Source: JAPLGZ01 sp038318235
Lineage (GTDB): Bacteria; Chloroflexota; Anaerolineae; Caldilineales; Caldilineaceae
Length of the DNA stretch: 5,960 bases
Direction of reading: 5' to 3'
NCBI GenBank assembly: GCA_038318235.1
Contig: JBBQBY010000429.1
Location: forward strand, 1 to 5,960
Shown here: in pieces, positions 1 to 4,923 of the stretch
Layout: the number at the start of each line of letters is the position of its first letter
Numbering within the stretch: position 1 is the first letter of the stretch
Position numbers and translations under genes: made by a program
The notes under the pieces: generated by a model
Told to the model about the DNA's origin: nothing
Seen by the model: the letters and a program-made list of their open reading frames with translations, nothing else
Databases searched by the model: none

Positions 1-155
1 GTCACATCATGATTGGCCGTTGCAGTGCGCGCCAGAGTAATCGCCGTCTTCAGGGCACGTAAAGCCATTTTTTCTACTTCATTACGGTCGCGCATGGCCT
101 GTTTTAAATCTGTTTCAATGCGTTCTTGTAAACTCGTTGCCTGAGATTCGGTCAT
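1..155 (-). CDS. yqeY: GatB/YqeY domain-containing protein (5' part only)
   Basis: Reading leftward from an ATG at 155-153, an open frame runs off the window edge after 51 codons with no stop. The visible peptide has the arrangement of the YqeY family N-terminus: a short leader (MTESQATS), then LQERIETDLKQAMRDRN and VEKMALRALKTAI. This is the amphipathic helix pair in which a charged 'LxxRIxxDLKxAMxxRD' stretch is followed by 'xLRxLKxAI'. YqeY proteins (usually about 150 residues) resemble the C-terminal tRNA-binding domain of the GatB amidotransferase subunit; their cellular role is poorly defined. A GAGGAA ribosome-binding site lies on the minus strand just upstream (about 160-166). Transcription is co-directional with the membrane-protein gene upstream, but 176 bp of hairpin-rich DNA separates them, so a shared transcript is uncertain. 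Family assignment rests on one third of the protein. Confidence 0.75.
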   Translation of the reverse strand, partial: MTESQATSLQERIETDLKQAMRDRNEVEKMALRALKTAITLARTATANHDV

Positions 156-189
156 ATTTTTCCTCAATTCCTCGTTAGATTTACGGTCG

Positions 190-331
190 ACCCCACCCTA
201 ACCCTCCCCTACAGGGAGGGAACTGATTGGTGGACAGCCGAAATATCTCCTTCTGTCCCGCGACGGGCTCCCTCCCGTTCGGCTGCCCTGAGCCTGTCGA
301 ACCGCAGCCGAACGGGAGGGCAGGGGAGAGG
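190..331. repeat. Intergenic block of GC-rich hairpin repeats
   Basis: This non-coding block between the two minus-strand genes is built of palindromes. A perfect 7-bp stem (CCCTCCC at 202-208 with GGGAGGG at 214-220, 5-nt loop) is followed by a perfect 17-bp inverted repeat (270-286 with 304-320) around a 17-nt loop holding CCTGAGCCTGTCGAA. A further copy of the arm sequence CAGCCGAA occurs at 235-242. The hairpin begins 11 bp past the stop codon of the membrane-protein gene and could protect or end that transcript, but no T-run follows on the minus strand, so it is not a classical intrinsic terminator. From memory, hairpins carrying this CCTGAGCCTGTCGAA core recur in many bacterial genomes; that was not checked here. 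Confidence 0.75.
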
Positions 332-1012
332 TCACAGTTCCTGCTCCAACCGCTGGCCAAGCCAAGTTAATATCCGTTCCTGATAGCTAAAGAGAATTAG
401 CAAAATGCCGCCTACAGTAACGAAAACCGCCACCATTTGCCACCAGGAAAACCCAATGACGCCGGCACCGATTGCGGCCGAGACAAACACACCAGGCACC
501 CGGATCATCATCGTCAATAAAGCGATTTTTAGAAAACTAACCCGGGCCAGACCGGCTAGAAAATAGGGTAGATCGCCAATCGGGGTGACGAGCAAGATCA
601 GCCATACGAGTGTGTGCGTACTCGTTGTTACTTTGTCCCAACTCCGCAGCCGCTCTTTGCCAAAGATTCGGCCGACCAGTGGTCGACCATAGTTGCGCGC
701 CAGCCACATGGCGGACATCGAACCGAGCAATAAACCACAAGAGGCCCACACGCCACCCCACAGCGGGCCATAGAGAAAGCCGGCCGTCAATTGCACCATA
801 TAACCCGGAATGGGGGCAATGATGATCTGCGCGGCATTGAGCAAAACCAATACCAGCGGCCCCATCCAACCAAGACGCCGAACAAACATTTCCAATGCGG
901 CGCGATCGCGCACCAAATGCCACAGATCGGGGCCAAAATACCAAGCCAAACTCGCCAATCCGAGTAATCCCAGCAGAATCCACCAACGGTACGCAATTCG
1001 GTCTAAATTCAT
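332..1012 (-). CDS. TVP38/TMEM64 family (VTT-domain) integral membrane protein
   Basis: A 226-residue, strongly hydrophobic protein. Likely membrane segments are near residues 10-27, 50-66, 84-105, 133-153, 160-187 and 190-208. The centre has the VTT (SNARE-associated Golgi/DedA-like) signature: residues 77-87 read AGFLYGPLWGG, followed by a glycine/serine-rich helix ending LARNYG (104-109). A second conserved block, TPIGDLPYFLAGLARVSF (143-160), matches the family's re-entrant 'P..D....AGL.R..F' region. Relatives are thought to move or scramble lipids or carry other substrates across the inner membrane; the substrate here cannot be told. The family's common arginine before the 'P..P' motif is not evident. 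The next in-frame Met is residue 42, inside the conserved fold, so the ATG at 1012 is the credible start. It has no Shine-Dalgarno but a strong promoter directly upstream. The stop lies at the edge of the hairpin block. Confidence 0.88.
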   Translation of the reverse strand: MNLDRIAYRWWILLGLLGLASLAWYFGPDLWHLVRDRAALEMFVRRLGWMGPLVLVLLNAAQIIIAPIPGYMVQLTAGFLYGPLWGGVWASCGLLLGSMSAMWLARNYGRPLVGRIFGKERLRSWDKVTTSTHTLVWLILLVTPIGDLPYFLAGLARVSFLKIALLTMMIRVPGVFVSAAIGAGVIGFSWWQMVAVFVTVGGILLILFSYQERILTWLGQRLEQEL

Positions 1013-1018
1013 ACGGTT

Positions 1019-1046
1019 ATTATACCTTCACTTTCGTCTATGTCAA
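1019..1046 (-). promoter_or_regulatory. Consensus sigma-70-type promoter, probably giving a leaderless mRNA
   Basis: On the minus strand a perfect TTGACA (1046-1041) is followed after 16 bp by a perfect TATAAT (1024-1019). Only 6 nt lie between the -10 box and the A of the membrane-protein ATG at 1012, so initiation at the usual distance falls on or next to the start codon. No ribosome-binding site exists in the gap, which fits a leaderless transcript. Confidence 0.8.
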
Positions 1047-1124
1047 CCAAATCTTCTCCTCCCGATAATTGTTGCTTTACGCAACGGTGGCTTGCCCTAT
1101 TCGTTGTGTTCTGTACGCTAACGC

Positions 1125-1153
1125 TTGCGACATCCGGCAAAGAGAGAGATAAT
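1125..1153 (+). promoter_or_regulatory. Candidate sigma-70-type promoter for the enoyl-CoA hydratase gene
   Basis: TTGCGA (1125-1130, 4/6 to the -35 consensus) and GATAAT (1148-1153, 5/6 to the -10 consensus) are separated by 17 bp. Start of transcription would be near 1160, leaving a leader of about 36 nt containing the TAGGAGA ribosome-binding site (1184-1190). It diverges from the promoter at 1019-1046. A small inverted repeat, GTTGC/GCAAC (1071-1075 and 1081-1085), lies between the two promoters and might be a regulator site, though it is short enough to be chance. Confidence 0.5.
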
Positions 1154-1195
1154 ACAATCTATCCAGATCCCTTACTAAGCAGCTAGGAGAATCAC

Positions 1196-2038
1196 ATGGA
1201 CACTTCTTCTTCCAATCTTTCTCAAGCCCCAGATGTTTCTGAAACCAGTGTTGCTGAAACCAGCGCTTTTCAGGATATCGTTGTAGAACGACCGGTGGAA
1301 CGGGTCGGTTTGATCCGGCTGAATCGACCACAAGCGCTTAATGCCTTACGCGGCCAGCTTATGGAAGAATTGATCCGCGCCTTGCAAAGCTTCGACCGTG
1401 AGGTCGCGATTGGCGCAATCGTTATCACCGGGAACGACAAAGCCTTTTCTGCCGGTGCCGATATTACCGAAATGGCCAACGCCACCTTGACCGACATGTT
1501 AAACCGCGGCATGATCGAACGCTGGCGACAATTGCGCAATATTCGCAAACCACTGATTGCGGCGGTCAGCGGTCACTGTCTGGGCGGCGGCTGTGAATTG
1601 GCGATGGCTTGCGACATGATTGTCGCCTCGGAAACTGCTAAATTCGGCCAACCAGAGATCAACATCGGCGTCATTCCTGGCGCCGGTGGCACTCAGCGTT
1701 TGACCAAAGCCGTGGGCAAATCACTCGCCATGGAAATTGTGCTCAACGATCGGCGCCTGACTGCCGAAGAGGCCCTCCGTTATGGTCTCGTCAGCCGCAT
1801 GGCACCGCTGGACCAATACCTCACCGATGCCATCAGTCTGGCCGCACAAATTGCCGCCCGCGCCCCCCTTGGCGTACAAATGGGTAAGGAGGCGATTAAC
1901 AAGTCTTTTGAAATGAGCTTGGCCGATGGCATGTCCTATGAAGAGAAGCTATTTTACATCCTCTTTGCCAGCGAAGACCAAAAAGAAGGGATGCGCGCGT
2001 TCGTAGAGAAGCGCAAACCCGAATGGCGCGGGCAGTAG
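1196..2038 (+). CDS. Short-chain enoyl-CoA hydratase (crotonase family)
   Basis: A 280-residue soluble protein that closely follows the short-chain enoyl-CoA hydratase pattern, adding water to trans-2-enoyl-CoA in beta-oxidation or related acyl-CoA degradation. Residues 83-90 (AFSAGADI) form the CoA-binding and first oxyanion-hole loop. Residues 126-140 carry the GGGCELA block with Glu134, and residues 151-168 (FGQPEI...IPGAGGTQR) carry Glu154. These two glutamates correspond to the catalytic pair Glu144/Glu164 of rat mitochondrial hydratase, so a true hydratase is favoured over an isomerase or an inactive homologue. The C-terminus (EGMRAFVEKRKPEW) is also typical. An N-terminal extension of about 25 Ser/Thr/Glu/Ala-rich residues precedes the fold and contains a duplicated pentapeptide. 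TAGGAGA at 1184-1190 fixes the start. The gene probably has its own promoter and is 114 bp from the next gene. Physiological substrate is not determined. Confidence 0.93.
   Translation: MDTSSSNLSQAPDVSETSVAETSAFQDIVVERPVERVGLIRLNRPQALNALRGQLMEELIRALQSFDREVAIGAIVITGNDKAFSAGADITEMANATLTDMLNRGMIERWRQLRNIRKPLIAAVSGHCLGGGCELAMACDMIVASETAKFGQPEINIGVIPGAGGTQRLTKAVGKSLAMEIVLNDRRLTAEEALRYGLVSRMAPLDQYLTDAISLAAQIAARAPLGVQMGKEAINKSFEMSLADGMSYEEKLFYILFASEDQKEGMRAFVEKRKPEWRGQ
1235..1264 (+). repeat. Tandem 15-bp repeat in the 5' end of the hydratase gene
   Basis: Two adjacent 15-bp units (1235-1249 and 1250-1264) differ at only two positions and encode VSETS then VAETS (residues 14-23). They form part of a low-complexity N-terminal tail outside the crotonase fold, consistent with slippage-type duplication. 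Confidence 0.7.
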
Positions 2039-2055
2039 AAGCGTAATTTGTAAGT

Positions 2056-2088
2056 GGTAAGGCGTTATTTTCTGTTCAGGCGCTTACC
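2056..2088 (+). other. Weak imperfect hairpin after the hydratase gene
   Basis: GGTAAGGCG (2056-2064) can pair with CGCTTACC (2081-2088) with one bulged G and a 16-nt loop. It starts 18 nt after the hydratase stop, where a terminator would be expected, but no T-run follows. It is recorded as a possible transcript end or attenuator only. I saw no convincing promoter in the rest of the 2039-2152 gap. Confidence 0.25.
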
Positions 2089-2152
2089 TGCATTGGTCGG
2101 TCCCTAATCTTCATTACCCATTATTCGTTGATCAAAAATCAAGGAGAAAGCT

Positions 2153-2941
2153 ATGTCTGCTCCCGTAACTGTCCTCTCGCTGCTTGTCGAAGAGCTAAAC
2201 CAGGGCCGCATCAAAGTGGTGGATTTGTCCCAGTCACTTGGGCCAGACACGCCCGTGATCGATTTACCGCCAATCTTCGCCCCATCACCCGGCGTCACCC
2301 TAGAAACGATCTCCAGATATGATGACAAAGGTCCCGCCTGGTATTGGAATACCATCCATCTAGGAGAACACACCGGCACGCATTTCGATGCGCCCGTCCA
2401 CTGGATCACGGGTAAAGACCGCGCCAATAATACGACTGACACGATCCCCGTACGCCAGTTCGTCGGCCCTGCCTGCGTGATCGACGTGAGCAAAGAAGTT
2501 ACGCAGTACGAAGATTTTCTGCTGACCCGCGAGCATGTCTTAGCCTGGGAAGGTGTCAATGGGAAAATTCCGCGCGGTGCTTGGGTGCTCTTACGCACAG
2601 ACTGGTCGAAACGTACCAGCCGTGAAGCCTTCCTAAACGCCCAAGCCGACGGCGCCCACTCACCCGGCTGGCAGGCCGATTGTCTACGCTTCCTCGCCAA
2701 TGAGCGCGACGTGTTAGGCGTCGGTGTCGAAACCGTCGGCACCGACGCCGGGCAGGCCGGAGCCTTTGATCCGCCCTTTCCAGCCCATAATATTATGCAT
2801 GGTGCTGGCAAATTGGGGCTCGCCAGTTTGCGTAATTTGGATCAGTTGCCCGCCACCGGCGCGGTCGTGATTGCCGCGCCGCTCAAGATTGTCAACGGAT
2901 CGGGTAGCCCCGTGCGCGTGTTGGCATTGACAACGGCATAG
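2153..2941 (+). CDS. Cyclase family metal-dependent hydrolase (kynurenine formamidase-like fold)
   Basis: A 262-residue protein of the cyclase family (PF04199), which includes KynB arylformamidase, isatin hydrolase and putative polyketide cyclases. The signature HTGTHFDAPVH spans residues 73-83. It supplies the expected metal ligands His73, His77 and Asp79 and the catalytic His83. A later His212 matches the next KynB metal ligand. The KynB glutamate 12 residues further on is replaced by Ala224 in the segment GLASLRNLD, so KynB function should not be assumed; subgroups of the family may share this change. The C-terminal PLKIVNGSGSPVRVLAL is typical of the broader family. AAGGAGA at 2141-2147 sets the start. 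The last codons and stop form the left copy of the direct repeat bounding the xisHI module. The gene was probably once directly followed by the monooxygenase now at 3767. Substrate unknown. Confidence 0.88.
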   Translation: MSAPVTVLSLLVEELNQGRIKVVDLSQSLGPDTPVIDLPPIFAPSPGVTLETISRYDDKGPAWYWNTIHLGEHTGTHFDAPVHWITGKDRANNTTDTIPVRQFVGPACVIDVSKEVTQYEDFLLTREHVLAWEGVNGKIPRGAWVLLRTDWSKRTSREAFLNAQADGAHSPGWQADCLRFLANERDVLGVGVETVGTDAGQAGAFDPPFPAHNIMHGAGKLGLASLRNLDQLPATGAVVIAAPLKIVNGSGSPVRVLALTTA

Positions 2942-2949
2942 AACGGAAA
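2919..2949 (+). repeat. Left copy of 31-bp direct repeat bounding the xisHI module
   Basis: This copy covers the last codons (..LALTTA), the stop and 8 further bases of the cyclase gene. It matches 3729-3759 at 30 of 31 positions; the single difference, A2926 versus G3736, is synonymous (GCA/GCG, Ala). Identity ends sharply at both sides. It contains TTGACA (2927-2932) and two AACGG motifs exactly 10 bp apart (2932-2936... read from A2932/A2933 and 2942-2946). Confidence 0.95.
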
Positions 2950-2974
2950 TAGACAAAAGGGTAGAATTCAAACA

Positions 2975-3391
2975 ATGCCGCAGCAAGACCTTTACCATAA
3001 TCAGGTCCGACAAGCGCTTCTGAAAGATGGTTGGAAGATTACAGACGATCCGTTTCGCATTGAATATAAAGGGTCGCGCTTGTATGCAGACTTGGCCGCT
3101 GAAAAACCACTGGCTGCCGAAAAAGATGAACAAAAAATTGTGGTTGAAATTAAGGTCTTCATCACACCATCGCCAATGACTGAGTTGGAAAGAGCCGTTG
3201 GGCAATATGTCATTTATCGGACTTTTATCAATCGGCTTGGTTTAGAACGTGAACTATTCCTGGCCGTAGCGCAGGATATCTATCAAGATTTTTTCTTAAA
3301 ACCTGCTGTACAGGATATTGTTACCGACCATCGAATATATTTGCTGGTTTTCGACCCAGAACGCGAGGAGGTAGTTCAATGGATAAGGTAA
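2975..3391 (+). CDS. xisH: XisH family protein (fdxN element excision controlling factor-like)
   Basis: A 138-residue protein matching XisH along its full length: MPQQDLYHNQVRQALLKDGW at the start, the block YADLAAEKPLAAEK (37-50), VVEIKVF (56-62), LERAVGQYVIY, and the ending VFDPEREEVVQWIR. Asp39, Glu58 and Lys60 (E-I-K) have the spacing of a PD-(D/E)XK nuclease core, the fold attributed to this family; activity is inferred, not shown. XisH was defined by its requirement, with XisI and XisF, for fdxN-element excision in Anabaena heterocysts. Here no XisF-type recombinase is present, as is common for scattered xisHI pairs. The likely ribosome-binding site (AAAAGGG, 2955-2961) is 13 nt from the ATG, rather far, but the N-terminus fits the family. 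The gene overlaps xisI by 13 bp and is more AT-rich than the flanking genes. Confidence 0.92.
   Translation: MPQQDLYHNQVRQALLKDGWKITDDPFRIEYKGSRLYADLAAEKPLAAEKDEQKIVVEIKVFITPSPMTELERAVGQYVIYRTFINRLGLERELFLAVAQDIYQDFFLKPAVQDIVTDHRIYLLVFDPEREEVVQWIR
3365..3372 (+). promoter_or_regulatory. Strong internal ribosome-binding site for xisI
   Basis: GAGGAGGT, near-perfect complement to the 16S rRNA tail, sits within the last codons of xisH (encoding ..EEVV..) 6 nt before the xisI ATG. It decides the xisI start and explains how the overlapping gene is translated. Confidence 0.85.
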
Positions 3392-3714
3392 GCAACTATC
3401 GCGGGATTATCGAACAAATATTGGCCCAGCATGCTGAACAAACACCTAGCCATGGACAAATCGAAACCATTCCGGTCTTTGACGAACGCAATGACAATTA
3501 TATGGTGGTCGATGTAGGTTGGGATCGTACAGGACGCGTTCATGCGGTTATTCTTCATCTACATCTACAACAAGGGAAAGTGTGGATTGAGCTAGATGGC
3601 ACAGAAGAAGGTATTGCTCAGGAACTGCTTGACGCAGGAATTCCAAAACAGGATATTGTACTTGCCTTCTATAGACCAGAACGCCGTAAATTAACTGAGT
3701 TTGCGGCCGCCTAG
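3379..3714 (+). CDS. xisI: XisI family protein, partner of XisH
   Basis: A 111-residue protein typical of XisI: N-terminal MDKVSNYRGIIEQILAQH, central YMVVDVGWDRTGRVHAVILH (41-60), then KVWIELDGTEEGIAQELLDAGIPKQDIVLAF, ending RPERRKLTEFAAA. The family forms a small alpha/beta domain and nearly always occurs beside xisH, which suggests the two act together. Its ATG lies inside the end of xisH in another frame, with a very strong GAGGAGGT ribosome-binding site (3365-3372, 6-nt spacing) in the xisH coding sequence. The pair should therefore be translated together, with XisI possibly in excess. Its stop is 14 bp before the right direct repeat. Biochemical function outside Anabaena fdxN excision is not established; a nuclease-partner or antitoxin-like role is speculation. 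Confidence 0.92.
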   Translation: MDKVSNYRGIIEQILAQHAEQTPSHGQIETIPVFDERNDNYMVVDVGWDRTGRVHAVILHLHLQQGKVWIELDGTEEGIAQELLDAGIPKQDIVLAFYRPERRKLTEFAAA

Positions 3715-3728
3715 TGGTTGGGTAGGTT

Positions 3729-3759
3729 TGTTGGCGTTGACAACGGCATAGAACGGAAA
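3729..3759 (+). repeat. Right copy of 31-bp direct repeat, a non-coding copy of the cyclase 3' end
   Basis: The sequence repeats 2919-2949 with one mismatch and, read in the cyclase frame, still spells LALTTA and a TAG stop, though no gene now enters it. Just upstream (3716-3728) weak resemblance to the preceding cyclase codons may persist. Its GGAA (3755-3758) is the best available ribosome-binding site for the monooxygenase, 8 nt before that ATG. Confidence 0.95.
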
Positions 3760-3766
3760 ATTTTGT

Positions 3767-4909
3767 ATGTCGAATAGCATCAAAGCCATCATCATCGGTG
3801 GCGGGATTGGTGGGTTGGCCACGGCGATTGCGTTGCGCAACGTGGGCATTGAAGTGGTCGTCTTTGAGCGCGTGGTGCAGTTGCATGAAGTAGGCGCCGG
3901 GCTTTCGCTCTGGGCCAATGCGATCAAAGCCTTAAAATTGCTGGGGCTGGCTGATGTGATCAACAAAATTAGCATTCCAGAAGTCCAAGGCAGCATTCGT
4001 TCGTGGCGGGGCGAAGTACTTACAACTACCTCCGCCGAAGAGTTGCAGCGAGCCCTCGGTCAACCAAATATCGTTTTACATCGAGCAGAGCTATATGCGG
4101 CTTTATTGGATGCGCTAAAGACCGAACCGGTGCATTTTGGTCAGCTATGCACCGGTTTTCAGCAAGATACAACCGGTGTGACGGCCCATTTTGCCGATGG
4201 TACGCAAGTACGCGGCGATCTGTTGATCGGCGCGGATGGCTTACATTCAGTGGTCCGCGCACAGTTACAGGGCAAGCAGAAACCAAGCTATGCCGGTTAC
4301 ACAGCCTGGCGTTCGGTGGTAAATTTTGCGCCGGAACGACTGTTGCCCGGCGAAACTTGGGGTGCCGGCATGCGCTTTGGACAAGTGCCCATGAGCGGCC
4401 AGCGCGCTTACTGGTTTGCAACCAAGAATGCACCGGAAGGATCTCACAGTCCAGATGGCGAGAAGGCAGAACTGCTACGCATTTTCCGCGATTGGCACGC
4501 GCCCATCGCAGCACTGATCGAAGCCAGCGCCGAAAGCACGATTTTGCGCAACGACATCTATGATCGGCCTCCGTTACGCCGCTGGGGAGAAAATCGCGTC
4601 ACGCTGCTCGGCGACGCCGCCCACCCGATGACGCCCAACTTGGGTCAAGGGGCTTGCCAAGCGCTCGAGGACGCCGTCGTATTGGCGCGCGGTCTACGCG
4701 ATTCCAACGATGTAGTGGCGGCCCTGCGCACTTACGAAGCGCAACGCATCCCGCGCACAAGTTCAATTGTGACGCAGTCAAGGCGCGTGGGCACCATTGG
4801 CCAATGGGAAAGACCTATCGCCCTCCAGCTACGTAAATTTCTACTCAAACAGGTGGTTGCCCGTATCCAAACCCAACAGATCATCCGGATGGTGGGTTAT
4901 AATTTCTGA
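3767..4909 (+). CDS. FAD-dependent monooxygenase (group A, aromatic-hydroxylase-like)
   Basis: A 380-residue single-component flavoprotein monooxygenase of the PHBH fold. Residues 7-17 form the FAD-binding beta-alpha-beta turn (G11-x-G13-x-x-G16, with Glu34 closing the motif). GADG at 155-158 is the 'DG' motif involved in FAD and NAD(P)H binding. GDAAHPMTPNLGQG at 282-295 binds the FAD ribose/pyrophosphate. AGYTAWR (176-182) and the NDIYDR segment before the GD motif resemble salicylate-hydroxylase and zeaxanthin-epoxidase-like members. Such enzymes use NAD(P)H and O2 to hydroxylate or epoxidise aromatic or polyene substrates; this one's substrate is unknown. The GDAAHPMTPN block does not look like kynurenine 3-monooxygenase, which argues against a kynurenine operon with the cyclase. 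Ribosome-binding is weak (GGAA, 3755-3758, in the right repeat). The likely ancestral context is 15 nt behind the cyclase stop. Confidence 0.9.
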   Translation: MSNSIKAIIIGGGIGGLATAIALRNVGIEVVVFERVVQLHEVGAGLSLWANAIKALKLLGLADVINKISIPEVQGSIRSWRGEVLTTTSAEELQRALGQPNIVLHRAELYAALLDALKTEPVHFGQLCTGFQQDTTGVTAHFADGTQVRGDLLIGADGLHSVVRAQLQGKQKPSYAGYTAWRSVVNFAPERLLPGETWGAGMRFGQVPMSGQRAYWFATKNAPEGSHSPDGEKAELLRIFRDWHAPIAALIEASAESTILRNDIYDRPPLRRWGENRVTLLGDAAHPMTPNLGQGACQALEDAVVLARGLRDSNDVVAALRTYEAQRIPRTSSIVTQSRRVGTIGQWERPIALQLRKFLLKQVVARIQTQQIIRMVGYNF

Positions 4910-4923
4910 AATTGTAACCCCGC

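Larger units (their letters stand above)
2919..3759 (+). mobile_element. Putative xisH-xisI cassette inserted between direct repeats
   Basis: The two-gene module lies between copies of a 31-bp direct repeat whose offset is exactly 810 bp. A hand count gives about 43% GC over 3001-3360 against about 61% over 2401-2760 in the adjoining cyclase, consistent with a separate origin. The repeat could be a target duplication, an att-like pair, or homology carried from a donor locus. No integrase, transposase or terminal inverted repeat is visible, so mobility by its own means is not shown. Confidence 0.5.

Noticed and set aside
190..331. A CRISPR array or origin in the hairpin-rich gap
   Set aside because: Repeats are inverted, unequal in length and without regular spacers; there are no DnaA-box-like clusters or cas genes.
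537..986. A 149-codon minus-strand frame inside the TVP38-family gene
   Set aside because: It is a shifted frame of a membrane protein whose motifs and promoter are convincing in the main frame.
2104..2811. A 235-codon open frame on the minus strand opposite the cyclase gene
   Set aside because: It lies antisense to a gene with clear catalytic motifs, has no recognisable domain and a composition expected from a GC-rich shadow frame.
3737..3766. A promoter for the monooxygenase from TTGACA in the right repeat
   Set aside because: The -35 box is perfect, but no acceptable -10 box fits before the start codon at 3767; transcription from upstream is more likely.
4003..4563. Long open frames on both strands within the monooxygenase gene (for example 4003-4563 plus and 4026-4514 minus)
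   Set aside because: They overlap the FAD and DG-motif coding region, have no ribosome-binding site or family likeness and are arginine/cysteine-rich, typical of shifted frames.
2153..4909. Reading cyclase plus FAD monooxygenase as a kynurenine-degradation operon (KynB plus kynurenine 3-monooxygenase)
   Set aside because: The cyclase lacks a KynB metal-ligand Glu and the monooxygenase GD-motif region looks like salicylate-hydroxylase or epoxidase-type enzymes; no kynureninase or dioxygenase is present.
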